From: Actinacidiphila oryziradicis
GTDB taxonomy: Bacteria; Actinomycetota; Actinomycetes; Streptomycetales; Streptomycetaceae
Direction: 5' to 3'
Length of the DNA stretch: 64,000 bases
Assembly: GCF_005047355.1 (NCBI RefSeq)
Contig: NZ_SUMC01000002.1
Coordinates: 186,001 to 250,000, forward strand
Below, piece by piece: positions 40,336-51,194 of the stretch; positions within the stretch are counted from its first letter, which is position 1, and each line of letters opens with the position of its first letter. The notes below the pieces were generated by a model, which was given only the letters and a program-made list of their open reading frames with translations, ran no database searches and was not told the DNA's origin. The translations under genes and the position numbers were made by a program.

Positions 40336-42802
40336 TGGGCCACCTCCTTCGCGGCTGCGGCGATCCTGACCACCTGGCCGGGCCCGGCGCCCAAGTCGTC
40401 CGGCACGCCGCCGCCCGTGGAGTTGAGCGGCAGCCATACGACCCTGTCGGGCATCGGCGTGATTTGGAGCGGCAGCCGTACGGAGCCGGCCGGGCCGGTG
40501 ACCTCGATCTCCGCGCCGTCCGGCAGGCCGGCTTCGGCCGCAGTGGTGGCGGAGAGCCGGGCGACGGCGGGATGACGGGTGCCGGAGAGGGCCTCGTCGC
40601 CGTCCTGGAGGCGGCCCTGGTCGAGCAGGAGCCGGTGGCCGGCGAGAACGGCCTCGCCGCGTTCGGGGTGGGGCAGGCGGCGGGCGATGCCGAACGGCGG
40701 GGAGGCGTGCGGGCCGCTGTAGGTGGCGAGTTGGTTCAGCTCGCGCCGGGCGGCCGCCACATCGACGAGGCCGAGGCTGACACCGAGCGCGTCGGCCAGC
40801 ATCGTGAGCACCCTGGCGTCCGGCAGCTGGTGGCGGGTGACCGTCTGGTCGGGCTTGAGGGCGGCCTCGAAGAGCCGGGCGCGGCCCTCCCAGTTGAGGA
40901 AGGTGCCCGGCTTCTCGGCGACGGCGGCGACAGGGAGGACGACATCGGCCCGGTCGGTGACCTCGCTCGGCCGCTGCTCCAGGCTGACGACGAAGCCGAC
41001 CGCGTCCAGCGCCTCACGGGCCCTGCCGGGGTCGGGCAGGTCCGCGAGTTCGACACCGCCGATGAGCAGGGCGGCGAGCCCGCCGTCGAGCGCGGCGTCG
41101 AGGATCTCGCCGGTGTCGCGGCCGGGGCGGTGCGGGAGACCGGAGACGCCCCAGACCTCGGCTACGCCGGTTCGAGCCCCGGGGTCGGTGACGGGGCGGC
41201 CGCCGGGCAGCAGCCCGGGGAGGGCGCCCGCCTCGACCGCGCCCCGCTCGCCCGCCCGGCGCGGGATCCACGCCAGGCGTGCGCCGGTCGCGGCGGCGAG
41301 CGCAAGCGCGCTGGTCAGCCCGCCGGGTACGGTCGCGAGCCGTTCCCCGACCAGGATGACCGAGCCGTCGGCACGCAGTGCCTCGGTCACTTCCCGGCCC
41401 TCGGGGCGGTCCCCGGCGGTCAGCGCGTCGAGCCATTCGGACTCGGTGCCGGGCGCGGCCGGCAGCAGGGTGCCGCCCGCCTTTTTCAGGCCCGGGGTGG
41501 TGAAGGGCGCGAGCGCGAAGGTGCGCTGGCGGCGCTTGCGGTTGGCCTTGCGGAGCCGCAGGAAGACGCCGGGCGCCTCCTCTTCCGCCTCCAGCGCGAC
41601 GAGCAGCACCACCGGGGCCTTTTCCAGCAGGGCGTACGTGACTCCGGTGCCGTCCAGGTCCCGGCCGCGGCCTGCGACAGCCGCAGCGAGGAAGTCCGCC
41701 TCCTCGGCGGAGTGCGGACGGGCCCGGAAGTCCACATCATTGGTGTCGAGGGCGACGCGGGCGAACTTGGCGTACGCGTAGGCGTCCTCGACCGTCAGCC
41801 GCCCGCCGGGCAGAACGCCGGTACGGCCGCGGGCCAGGCCGCGTGCGGCGGCCTCCAGCGCCTCCGGCCAGCTCGCCGGTTCCAGGACGCCTTCGGCATT
41901 GCGCACCAGCGGGTGCGTCAGCCGGTCGGGGCGCTGGGCGTAGCGGAAGCCGAAGCGCCCCTTGTCGCAGATCCACTCCTCGTTGACCTCGGGGTCGTCC
42001 GCCGCGAGCCGCCGCATGACCTTGCCGCGCCGGTGGTCGGTGCGGGTGGCGCAGCCGCCGCTGCAGTGTTCGCAGATGCTCGGTGAGGAGACCAGGTCGA
42101 AGGGGCGTGAGCGGAAGCGGTAGGCAGCCGAGGTGAGCGCGCCGACCGGGCAGATCTGGATGGTGTTGCCGGAGAAGTACGAATGGAAGGCGTCGCCCTC
42201 CCCCGTACCGACCTGCTCCAGCGCGCCGCGCTCCAGCAGCTCGATGAAGGGGTCCCCGGCGATCTGCTGCGAGAAGCGGGTGCAGCGGGCGCAGAGCACG
42301 CACCGCTCGCGGTCGAGCAGCACCTGTGTGCTGATCGGAACCGGCTTCTCATATGTGCGTTTTTGGCCTTCGAACCGTGTGTCGGACTGTCCGGCGCTCA
42401 TCGCCTGGTTCTGCAGCGGGCATTCGCCGCCCTTGTCGCAGACGGGGCAGTCGAGCGGGTGGTTGATGAGCAGCAGCTCCATCACACCGCGCTGCGCCTT
42501 CTCTGCGACCGGCGAGGTGAGCTGGGTCTTCACCACCATGCCGTCGGTGCAGGTGATGGTGCATGACGCCATGGGCTTGCGCTGGCCCTCGACTTCGACG
42601 ATGCACTGGCGGCAGGCGCCGACCGGGTCGAGGAGCGGGTGGTCGCAGAAGCGCGGGATCTCGATGCCCAGCAGTTCAGCCGCGCGGATGACGAGGGTGC
42701 CCTTGGGGACGGAGATCTCGATGCCGTCGATGGTGACGGAGACGAGATCCTCCGGGGGCAGCGCCGCCTCTCCGCCTCCGGAGGGTGCGTTGGTAGTGAC
42801 AG

Positions 42803-42806
<4 letters not shown>
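40332..42806 (-). CDS. nuoG: NADH-quinone oxidoreductase subunit G
   Basis: An 824-residue iron-sulfur subunit. In order: a 2Fe-2S ferredoxin domain ([15 protein letters not shown]), the His-Cys3 motif ([14 protein letters not shown]), a further 4Fe-4S motif (CVLCARC), and a molybdopterin-type 4Fe-4S motif CEHCSGGC...C with 27 residues before the last Cys (cluster N7). The rest is the degenerate molybdopterin domain. The GTG at 42806 overlaps the nuoF stop by 4 nt. N7 is present, as in the bacterial type-I enzymes that keep it. Confidence 0.96.
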
Positions 42807-44136
<1,330 letters not shown>

Positions 44137-44140
<4 letters not shown>

Positions 44141-44982
44141 TCCCCCTCCTCGCCTTCCGGACGTCCCGACGGGTGGTCGGCGTCCGAGGCAGAGGTCTCC
44201 ATAGGTGCGTCGTGGGAGCTGAGATGTTCGGCGCCCGGCTGGGGCGGCTCGTCGTGCGGGGGTTCCCGGCGCGGCGATACGACCCTGGCCGGCGGCGCCT
44301 CGCCCTTGTGCAGGCGCAGGCCGGCGAGCGAGGCGGGGCCCGCGCCGCCGCTCGCCTCGACCGCACCGGGGCGTCGGTCCGGGAACCCGGCGAGGATTCT
44401 GGACGTCTCCTTATATGTGCACAGTGGAGCGCCCCGGGTCGGTTCGACGGTCCGCCCTGCCCGCAGGTCGTCGACGAGGCGCTTGGCCGATCCGGGCGTC
44501 TGGTTGTCGAAGAACTCCCAGTTGACCATCACGACGGGTGCGAAGTCACAGGCCGCGTTGCACTCGATGTGCTCCAGGGTGACCTTGCCGTCCTCCGTCG
44601 TCTCGCCGTTGCCGACGCCGAGGTGCTGCCTCAGCTCGTCGAAGATCGCGTCGCCGCCCATGACCGCGCACAGGGTGTTGGTGCAGACCCCGACCTGGTA
44701 CTCACCACTCGGCCCGCGCCGGTACATGGAGTAGAAGGTGACGACCGCGGTGACCTCGGCTGTCGTCAGGTCCAGCAGCTCGGCGCAGAAGCGGACGCCG
44801 GTGCGGGTGACGTACCCCTCCTCGGCCTGGACGAGGTGCAGCAGCGGCAGCAGGGCGCTGCGGCTGTCGGGATAGCGGGAGATGATCTCGCGGGCGTCCG
44901 GCTCCAGCCGCTGCCGTACGCCGGCCGGGTACTCCGGCGCGGGCAGCTGGGGCATGCCCAGGTTTGTCGCAGTGTCTGTCAC
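44137..44982 (-). CDS. nuoE: NADH-quinone oxidoreductase subunit E with long C-terminal tail
   Basis: A 281-residue protein. Residues 25-180 are the thioredoxin-like 2Fe-2S domain, with Cys100/105 and Cys141/145 (CTNTLC; ECNAAC) as ligands of cluster N1a. The final 100 residues are Pro/Arg/Glu-rich and not part of the fold; NuoE is usually about 160-180 residues. The GTG at 44982 overlaps the nuoD stop (GTGA). The tail may be a Streptomyces addition. Confidence 0.96.
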
Positions 44983-46316
44983 CGGTCGACGCCTCCCATC
45001 ACGGGGTCGATGGACGCCACGGCGACGATGACATCGGCGACCTGGCCGCCCTCGCACATCGCCGCCATGGCCTGGAGATTGGTGAAGGACGGATCGCGGA
45101 AGTGCACCCTGAAGGGCCGGGTGCCGCCGTCGCTGACCGCGTGCACCCCGAGCTCGCCCTTCGCCGACTCCACGGCCACGTATGCCTGGCCGGCCGGGAC
45201 CCGGAAGCCCTCGGTGACCAGCTTGAAGTGGTGGATGAGGGCCTCCATCGAGGTGCCCATGATCTTCTTGATGTGGTCCAGTGAATTGCCGAGCCCGTCC
45301 GGCCCGAGCGCCAGCTGCGCGGGCCAGGCGATCTTCTTGTCCTCGACCATCACCGGGCCCGGCTCCAGCCGGTCCAGGCACTGCTCCACGATCCGCAGGC
45401 TCTGCCGCATCTCCTCCAGACGGACGAGGAAGCGGCCGTAGGAGTCGCAGCTGTCGGCGGTCGGCACGTCGAACTCGTAGTTCTCGTATCCGCAGTACGG
45501 CTGCGCCTTGCGCAGGTCGTGCGGGAGGCCGGCGGAGCGGAGGATCGGGCCGGTGGCGCCGAGCGCCATGCAGCCGGCCAGGTCCAGATAGCCGACGTCC
45601 TGCATACGGCCCTTGAAGATGGGGTTGCCGGTGGCGAGCTTGTCGTACTCCGGCAAGTTCTTCCGGAGTGTTTTCACCAGCTCGCGGACCTGGTCGACGG
45701 CGCCCGGCGGGAGGTCCTGGGCGAGGCCGCCGGGGCGGACGTAGGCGTGGTTCATCCGCAGGCCGGTGATCAGCTCGAAGATATCGAGAATGTATTCACG
45801 ATCCCGGAAGCCGTAGATCATGATCGTGGTCGCGCCGAGCTCCATGCCGCCGGTGGCGATACAGACCAGGTGCGAGGAGATCCGGTTCAGCTCCATGAGC
45901 AGGACCCGGATGACGGTGGCCCGGTCCGGGATCTGGCCGGTGATGCCGAGCAGCTTCTCGACGGCCAGGCAGTACGCCGTCTCGTTGAAGAGCGGCGTCA
46001 GGTAGTCCATGCGCGTCACGAAGGTGGAGCCCTGGGTCCAGTTCCGGAACTCCATGTTCTTCTCGATGCCGGTGTGGAGATATCCGATGCCGCAGCGGGC
46101 TTCGGTCACCGTCTCGCCGTCGATCTCCAGGATGAGGCGGAGCACGCCGTGGGTGGACGGGTGCTGCGGGCCCATGTTGACGACGATCCGCTCGTCATCG
46201 GTCCTGCCGACGGTCTCGGCGAGCTCGTCCCAGTCGCCGCCGGTGACGGTGAAGACCCGGCCCTCGGTGGTCTCGCGCTCCTCCGCCTGGTGGGGCGCTG
46301 CGTAGCCGTTGGTCAT
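44979..46316 (-). CDS. nuoD: NADH-quinone oxidoreductase subunit D (quinone site)
   Basis: A 445-residue 49-kDa subunit, with [21 protein letters not shown], the quinone-pocket and hinge helix, and the C-terminal [13 protein letters not shown]. The His in GPQHPSTHG and the Tyr of the conserved ETAYC segment help form the quinone site in well-studied enzymes. It is the only NuoD in the window, so it would have to serve both nuo clusters if the second complex contains one. The ATG at 46316 overlaps the nuoC1 stop by 4 nt. Confidence 0.97.
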   Translation of the reverse strand: MTNGYAAPHQAEERETTEGRVFTVTGGDWDELAETVGRTDDERIVVNMGPQHPSTHGVLRLILEIDGETVTEARCGIGYLHTGIEKNMEFRNWTQGSTFVTRMDYLTPLFNETAYCLAVEKLLGITGQIPDRATVIRVLLMELNRISSHLVCIATGGMELGATTIMIYGFRDREYILDIFELITGLRMNHAYVRPGGLAQDLPPGAVDQVRELVKTLRKNLPEYDKLATGNPIFKGRMQDVGYLDLAGCMALGATGPILRSAGLPHDLRKAQPYCGYENYEFDVPTADSCDSYGRFLVRLEEMRQSLRIVEQCLDRLEPGPVMVEDKKIAWPAQLALGPDGLGNSLDHIKKIMGTSMEALIHHFKLVTEGFRVPAGQAYVAVESAKGELGVHAVSDGGTRPFRVHFRDPSFTNLQAMAAMCEGGQVADVIVAVASIDPVMGGVDR

Positions 46317-47047
46317 GAGTACGACCTCCGCTGGTCGGGAGCGGGAATCTGGGCGCCCTTGTACTCGACGGGGATGCCGCCGAGTGGATAGTCCTTGCGC
46401 TGCGGGTGCCCCTGCCAGTCGTCCGGCATCATGATCCGGGTGAGCGCGGGGTGGCCGTCGAAGACGATCCCGAAGAAGTCGTACGCCTCGCGCTCGTGCC
46501 AGTCGTTGGTCGGGTAGACCGCGACGACCGACGGAATGTGCGGGTCGGCGTCGGGGGCGCTGACTTCGAGCCGGATCAGCCGGTTGTGGGTGATCGAGCG
46601 CAGGTGGTACACGGCATGCAGCTCTCGGCCCCTGTCCTCCGGGAAGTGGACGCCGCTCACGCCCGTACAGAGCTCGAAGCGCAGCGCCGGGTCGTCGCGA
46701 AGCGTCCGGGCCACGGTGGGCAGGTGCTCACGGGCGATGTGGAAGGTCAGCTCGTCCCGGTCGACGACGGTCTTCTCGATCGCGTTGGCCGGCAGCAGGT
46801 CCTGCTCCTCCAGGGCGCCTTCGAGCTCGTCCGCGACCTCGTCGAACCAGCCGCCGTACGGGCGCGATGACGCACCCGGCAGCCTTACGGTGCGGACCAG
46901 CCCGCCGTAGCCGGAGGTGTCACCGCCGTTCTTGGCGCCGAACATGCCGCGCTGGACGCGGATGGCCTCGCTGCTGTCACCGCGCGGGACCGGTGCTTGG
47001 CCGTTGTGGCCGTTGTGGCCGTTGTGGCCGTTCTGCTCGCCGCTCAC
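46313..47047 (-). CDS. nuoC: NADH-quinone oxidoreductase subunit C
   Basis: A 244-residue NuoC. The fold covers about residues 75-230, with the signature [22 protein letters not shown] and [15 protein letters not shown]. The first 60 residues are an extension that starts with an NGH tripeptide repeat encoded by a 9-bp tandem repeat (about 46.99-47.04 kb). The GTG at 47047 overlaps the nuoB1 stop by 4 nt. Confidence 0.96.
   Translation of the reverse strand: MSGEQNGHNGHNGHNGQAPVPRGDSSEAIRVQRGMFGAKNGGDTSGYGGLVRTVRLPGASSRPYGGWFDEVADELEGALEEQDLLPANAIEKTVVDRDELTFHIAREHLPTVARTLRDDPALRFELCTGVSGVHFPEDRGRELHAVYHLRSITHNRLIRLEVSAPDADPHIPSVVAVYPTNDWHEREAYDFFGIVFDGHPALTRIMMPDDWQGHPQRKDYPLGGIPVEYKGAQIPAPDQRRSYS
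47003..47029. repeat. 9-bp tandem repeat encoding NGH units in NuoC1
   Basis: About three in-frame copies of a 9-nt unit (GTTGTGGCC on the plus strand) give the N-terminal [12 protein letters not shown] of NuoC1. Copy number could vary without a frameshift. Confidence 0.85.
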
Positions 47048-47598
47048 CGCAGCAGCCCCTTCATCTCGATGGTGGGGAGCGCCTTGAGCGCCGCTTCCTC
47101 CGCCTCGCGGGCCGCCTGCTCGCGGTTGACGCCGAGCTTCTCGTGCCTGACCTTCTCGTGGAGCTTGAGGATCGCGTCCATCAGCATCTCGGGCCGGGGC
47201 GGACAGCCGGGCAGATAGATATCGACCGGGACGATGTGGTCGACGCCCTGCACGATCGCGTAGTTGTTGAACATGCCGCCCGAGGAGGCGCAAACGCCCA
47301 TCGAGATCACCCACTTGGGGTTCGGCATCTGGTCGTAGACCTGGCGCAGCACCGGGGCCATCTTCTGGCTGACCCGTCCGGCGACGATCATCAGGTCCGC
47401 CTGCCGCGGCGAGCCGCGGAACACCTCCATACCGAACCGGGCCAGGTCGTAGCGCCCGGCTCCGGTGGTCATCATCTCGATGGCGCAGCACGCGAGGCCG
47501 AAGGTCGCCGGGAACATGGACGACTTCCGTACCCAGCCGGCCGCTGTCTCGACCGACGTCAGCAGGAACCCGCTCGGCAGCTTCTCTTCAATACCCAT
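47044..47598 (-). CDS. nuoB: NADH-quinone oxidoreductase subunit B (cluster N2)
   Basis: A 184-residue NuoB with all N2 ligands: Cys37-Cys38 (ACCAIEMM), Cys103 (GVCASSGG) and Cys132 (LPGCPPRPE). It carries the final electron step to menaquinone, together with NuoD. The ATG at 47598 lies 15 nt after the nuoA stop. It lacks the N-terminal extension seen in the second-cluster NuoB. Confidence 0.97.
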   Translation of the reverse strand: MGIEEKLPSGFLLTSVETAAGWVRKSSMFPATFGLACCAIEMMTTGAGRYDLARFGMEVFRGSPRQADLMIVAGRVSQKMAPVLRQVYDQMPNPKWVISMGVCASSGGMFNNYAIVQGVDHIVPVDIYLPGCPPRPEMLMDAILKLHEKVRHEKLGVNREQAAREAEEAALKALPTIEMKGLLR

Positions 47599-47613
47599 GG
47601 CGTTTATCCGCCC

Positions 47614-47973
47614 CTAGTCCCATTCCAGGCCGCCGCGGCGCCATACGTAGGCGTATGCGACGAAGACGGTGAGCACGAAGAGCAGCATCTCCACGAGCCC
47701 GAAGATCCCCAGGGAGTCGAAGGTGACGGCCCAGGGGTAGAGGAAGACGATCTCGATGTCGAAGACGATGAAGAGCATCGCCGTCAGGTAGTACTTGATC
47801 GGGAAGCGGCCCCCGCCGGCTGGCTGCGGAGTGGGCTCGATGCCGCACTCGTACGCGTCTAGTTTGGCCCGATTGTAACGTTTTGGGCCGATCAACGATG
47901 CCATGACCACGGAGAAGATTGCGAAGCCGGCCGCAAGGCCGCCCAGCACAAAGATGGGCGCGTAGGCGTTCAC
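47614..47973 (-). CDS. nuoA: NADH-quinone oxidoreductase subunit A, first gene of the operon
   Basis: A 119-residue, three-helix subunit with DAYECGIEPTPQPAGGGRFPIKYYL and IVFDIEIVFLYPWAV. The GTG at 47973 has AAGGAG about 9 nt upstream; a longer frame begins in the leader. It heads the 14-gene operon, and the upstream region contains a Rex-like site and two CRP-like sites. Confidence 0.96.
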   Translation of the reverse strand: MNAYAPIFVLGGLAAGFAIFSVVMASLIGPKRYNRAKLDAYECGIEPTPQPAGGGRFPIKYYLTAMLFIVFDIEIVFLYPWAVTFDSLGIFGLVEMLLFVLTVFVAYAYVWRRGGLEWD

Positions 47974-48061
47974 CGTCCCCGCTCCTTCCAGTCGACTCTG
48001 ACTGATGACGGCCGCGCCCGGAGCTGCGTCCCACATGACACACCACCTGAAGATCGTGCGT

Positions 48062-48079
48062 ATGTGAGGCAGTTCACAA
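48062..48079 (-). promoter_or_regulatory. Rex-like operator upstream of nuoA
   Basis: On the plus strand ATGTGAG-GCAG-TTCACAA. The right half equals, and the left half matches at 5 of 7 positions, the recalled Rex operator TTGTGAA-N4-TTCACAA. It lies about 90 bp upstream of the nuoA start. Rex is known to bind upstream of the nuo operon in Streptomyces coelicolor. Confidence 0.65.
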
Positions 48080-48110
48080 GCCCGAACCGCCTGCATCTTA
48101 TGCCTCCCGG

Positions 48111-48160
48111 TCTGTGATCTGCGACACGGGGTACGCCAGGACCTTTGTGATCTACAACAC
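48111..48160. promoter_or_regulatory. pair of CRP-like GTG-N8-CAC direct repeats
   Basis: TGTGATCTGCGACAC (starting 48113) and TGTGATCTACAACAC (starting 48146), 33 nt apart, i.e. about three helical turns. Both have GTG-N8-CAC; the first also fits the recalled Streptomyces Crp pattern GTG-N6-GNCAC. They face the nuoA promoter region. The factor is not proven. Confidence 0.5.
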
Positions 48161-48550
48161 CTGACGAATGATCATGAAGTCCGATGAGCGCAGATCCGAC
48201 TACGCATTCCGCAGTATCAGCCCACCCTGGGTGACTGCTGCCCGCATTGTCGCTGGCCGGAGGCTTTCTTGCATTATCAAGCACAAGGCGTCCGAATCAA
48301 ATTGGCATTGGGCGAAAGCTCGTGGTAGCCATCCGGGGACCCTCGCCCGGCAAGGCCCGCCGAGACGGTGAACGCCCCGCTGACAGCAAGTGAACGCGTG
48401 CACGAACATCCGTGACCGGGTGCCCCATTCGTCCCGCGTAAGGAAGATCGCGACAGTGGAAATCGGGCACTCTACATGTCAACCCCCGTTTTTTGTGGCG
48501 GATCCCACCTTTCTTGAGCCGGACCCCCGCCAACTGATAGCCAAGACCCC

Positions 48551-49378
48551 ATGCCCCTTCAGACCGACACCGAGACCGAGACCGAGCAGCCCTCGTATAT
48601 ACGCCGTCGGCGACACGCCACGCAGCCCGACAACCCGCACTGGGTGCGCCGCGCTGGAGTCGCCGGCGGCGTCATAGGCACGCTCGCACTGTCCGGCGTA
48701 TCCGCCGCGAGCGCCGCCGACACGACGGCCCCCTCCCCGGCCGAGACCACAGCCGGGATCCCCGTTCTCAATACGGCCACCACCGCCGCACAGGCCGCCG
48801 AAGCCGTCGACCAGAGCGCCGTCGAGATCCAGCTCCAGGCCCACCAGGACGCCGCGGACGCGGCCGCTCTGAAGACCGCCAAGGAGCAGGCCCTCCGGGC
48901 CGCCGCAGCGAAGGCCGCCGCAGCGAAGAAGGCCGCCGCAGAGCGCAAGGCCACCACGCAGGCCGCGTCCCGCTCCTCCGCCCGCACGACGCTCTCCTCC
49001 TCGACGTCCACCTCCACCGCGAGCGGCAGCGTCGCCTCCGTCATCAACTTCCTGAAGTCCCAGGTCGGCAAGGCCTACGTCTACGGCGCCACCGGCCCCA
49101 GCGCCTACGACTGCTCCGGCCTCACCCAGGCCGCCTTCAGGACCATCGGTGTCGATCTCCCCCGCACCTCCGAGGCCCAGTCCACCTTCGGCACGCCCGT
49201 GTCCGTCAGCAACGTGCAGGTGGGCGACCTGCTCTTCTGGGGCGGTGCCGGCTCGGCGTACCATGTCGCCGTATATGTCGGTAACGGCCAGTATCTGGAC
49301 GCCGCCAACCCCGGCAAGGGTGTCGTCATCCAGCAGATGTCGAACTACATGCCGACGTCCGCGGTGCGCGTGGCCTGA
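48551..49378 (+). CDS. secreted NlpC/P60 peptidoglycan hydrolase
   Basis: A 275-residue exported C40 peptidase. A long twin-basic N-region (residues 18-35) and hydrophobic segment (about 36-56, ending SAASAAD) form the signal peptide. An Ala/Lys/Glu-rich coiled-coil linker (80-140) precedes the catalytic domain with Cys188 (AYDCSGL) and His238 (AYHVAVYVG). It cleaves peptide stems in the cell wall. It is divergent from nuoA with a long leader, as for other Streptomyces cell-wall hydrolases controlled by leader RNAs. Confidence 0.93.
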   Translation: MPLQTDTETETEQPSYIRRRRHATQPDNPHWVRRAGVAGGVIGTLALSGVSAASAADTTAPSPAETTAGIPVLNTATTAAQAAEAVDQSAVEIQLQAHQDAADAAALKTAKEQALRAAAAKAAAAKKAAAERKATTQAASRSSARTTLSSSTSTSTASGSVASVINFLKSQVGKAYVYGATGPSAYDCSGLTQAAFRTIGVDLPRTSEAQSTFGTPVSVSNVQVGDLLFWGGAGSAYHVAVYVGNGQYLDAANPGKGVVIQQMSNYMPTSAVRVA

Positions 49379-49404
49379 TCCCGTCCCCGTAAAGCGGCGG
49401 AGTC

Positions 49405-49427
49405 GCCGGCCCGAGCGGGAGGCCGGC
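49405..49427 (+). terminator. hairpin after the hydrolase gene
   Basis: GCCGGCC / GGCCGGC stem with a 9-nt loop, 27 nt downstream of the stop. GC-rich, no U-run. Confidence 0.4.
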
Positions 49428-49509
49428 GGCCCGCCGTCCGCGATGCGCCGCCCCCGCCCGTGCGTGATGCTGGTTAGACAGGCCACTTCGGCACTGTCGG
49501 GAGGCGTTC

Positions 49510-50619
49510 ATGCGCATCACAGACCTGACGTCCGACACACTCGCCGCACTGCGGGCACCACGGCCCTACCCCGCCGTCACGGTCGCGCTGCCGACCCATC
49601 GCCGCAACCCCCTGAGCCAGGAGGATCCGGTCCGGCTGCGCAATCTGGTCACCCAGGCCAAGCAACGCCTGGAGACCGACCCGGCGGTGACCAGGGAGGC
49701 CCGGTTCGAGGTCAGCGGGCAACTCGACCAAGCCGCGGCCGAAGTGGACTTCCGGCACACCCTCGACGGGCTGCTGATCTTCGCCGCCCAGGGCGAGCAC
49801 CAGGTCTGGGACTCGCCCCGTTCCGTGCCCGAGCGCATCGTCTTCAGCGACACCTACGAGACCCGCAATCTCGTCGCCGCCCGCAAACGGGCCCAGCCGT
49901 ACTGGGTGCTCGCCGTCGCCCTCGATCGTACGACCCTCTGGAGCGGAACCGACGATTCCGTAACCGAGGCCCCCGGCCAAGGCTTCCCCATGGAACCCGA
50001 CCGCCCCGACCCCGACCCGGAAAACCTGGAGAGGGCCGGCGAACGGCTCGACCCCCTCCGCGGCGAAACCGCCCGCCGCTACTTCCGCCAGGTCGACAAT
50101 GCCCTCCAACAGGTCCTCGCCGAGGACCCCCGGCCGCTGTACCTCGTCGGCCTCCCCCAGGAGCTCAGTCTCCTGGACGACGTCGGCACCGCCGTCAAGG
50201 ACGCCACCGACCGCGTCCACGTCGGCGGCCTCGCCCACGGCCCCGGCTCCGCCCTCGCCGCCGAGCTGCGCCCGGCATTCGAGGCCCAGGTCCAGCGCGA
50301 CCTGCAACGCGTCGCCCAACGCTTCGAGGAAGCCCGCAATCGCAAGACCTTCACCACCGGCCTCGACGAGGTCTGGCAGACCGTCCAGGAAGGCCGTATC
50401 GACCTCCTCGCGGTCGAGGACAGCTTCGAGGTCGCCGCCTGCATCTCCGGCGGCCATCTCATCCCCGTCGACTCCGAGGCCGCCACCGGACTCGTCGTGC
50501 GCGAGGACACCGTCGACGAGATCATCGAACGCACCCTCGACTTCGGCGGCGAGGTCGTCTTCGTCCCCGACGGCGTCCTCGCCGCCCACGACCGCATCGC
50601 GGCGGCGCTGCGCTACTGA
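49510..50619 (+). CDS. baeRF-type (bacterial release-factor-like) protein
   Basis: A 369-residue protein resembling the bacterial archaeo-eukaryotic release factor (baeRF) group. The N-terminal part has VTVALPTHRRNPLSQEDPVRLRNLV, a central RNase-H-like block (PYWVLAVALDRTTLWSG), and the C-terminal TVDEIIERTLDFGGEVVFVPDGVL that resembles the eRF1-like third domain. Such proteins are proposed to act on stalled or hibernating ribosomes; no experimental role is known to me for this one. The ATG at 49510 follows GGGAGG. It is a single-gene unit. Confidence 0.8.
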   Translation: MRITDLTSDTLAALRAPRPYPAVTVALPTHRRNPLSQEDPVRLRNLVTQAKQRLETDPAVTREARFEVSGQLDQAAAEVDFRHTLDGLLIFAAQGEHQVWDSPRSVPERIVFSDTYETRNLVAARKRAQPYWVLAVALDRTTLWSGTDDSVTEAPGQGFPMEPDRPDPDPENLERAGERLDPLRGETARRYFRQVDNALQQVLAEDPRPLYLVGLPQELSLLDDVGTAVKDATDRVHVGGLAHGPGSALAAELRPAFEAQVQRDLQRVAQRFEEARNRKTFTTGLDEVWQTVQEGRIDLLAVEDSFEVAACISGGHLIPVDSEAATGLVVREDTVDEIIERTLDFGGEVVFVPDGVLAAHDRIAAALRY

Positions 50620-50698
50620 GGCGGGCGCGGGCCGATATGTACGCCGACGTCGGCGGTCGTTACCCTGGGAGTCATCGGTCGCACGGGGGAGGCATTGT

Positions 50699-51064
50699 AT
50701 GGGTGGCTGGATCTGGTGGGTGATCCCCGCCGTGCTCATAGGCGTTGGCCGTGGCAGCGAGAGCGTCCGAAGGGCTTTGAAGACTCGCCACAAGCGGAAG
50801 CTGGAGCTGCTCAAGGCGGCCGAAGCGCAGCAGCTCGTACTGCTCGCGGCGAACCAGCCACCCGAACCCGTCTGCGGTTGCACCCACCACCTCGCCAAGC
50901 ACGACAGCAGCGGCAAGTGCCATGAGACGGTCGAGGCCCCGACCGCCTGGGACGCCGAACGCAAGCCTCTGCGGTACGAAGCCAAGCCCTGCAACTGCCA
51001 GCAGTACATCGGCCCCGAACCGCTCGGGCTGGTGTACGCCCCCAAGATCGTCGACCCGCGCTAG
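50699..51064 (+). CDS. Cys/His-rich small protein with N-terminal membrane anchor
   Basis: A 121-residue protein I recognise only as a conserved-type Streptomyces hypothetical. Residues 1-20 are a hydrophobic, Trp-rich anchor (GGWIWWVIPAVLIGVG), then a basic helix (RRALKTRHKRKLELLKAAEAQQLVLL). The C-terminal half has the metal-binding pattern CGCTHHLAKHDSSGKC and CNCQQY, likely a zinc site. The ATG at 50699 has GGGGGAGG upstream. Function unknown. Confidence 0.8.
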   Translation: MGGWIWWVIPAVLIGVGRGSESVRRALKTRHKRKLELLKAAEAQQLVLLAANQPPEPVCGCTHHLAKHDSSGKCHETVEAPTAWDAERKPLRYEAKPCNCQQYIGPEPLGLVYAPKIVDPR

Positions 51065-51194
51065 GTTACGTCCAGGTCGTGTTCTAAAGGTCGCCTTCAC
51101 ACCTTGCCTCGCGCCGCCGGCCATGACGACATTCACCTTGTCGCCGACGGCAGTTGTCGGCCCCCGGCCTTCGTCCTGAGTGCCGGACGCGGTC

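Larger units (their letters stand above)
47974..48550. other. 577-bp divergent control region of nuoA and the NlpC/P60 gene
   Basis: It holds a Rex-like palindrome at 48062, two GTG-N8-CAC direct repeats at 48111 and 48144, and, on the right, a leader of about 250 nt before the hydrolase ATG. In that right part GGGGACCC (near 48335), GGTGAACG (48367) and GACAGC (48382) recall pieces of actinobacterial c-di-AMP riboswitches, but the order and the missing hairpins do not fit well. A CCCCCGTTTTTTG run ends at 48495. Confidence 0.5.

Noticed and set aside
48330-48410. Canonical ydaO-type c-di-AMP riboswitch
   Set aside because: Some conserved strings occur, but the central hairpin and the order of elements do not fit; kept only as an unassigned leader.
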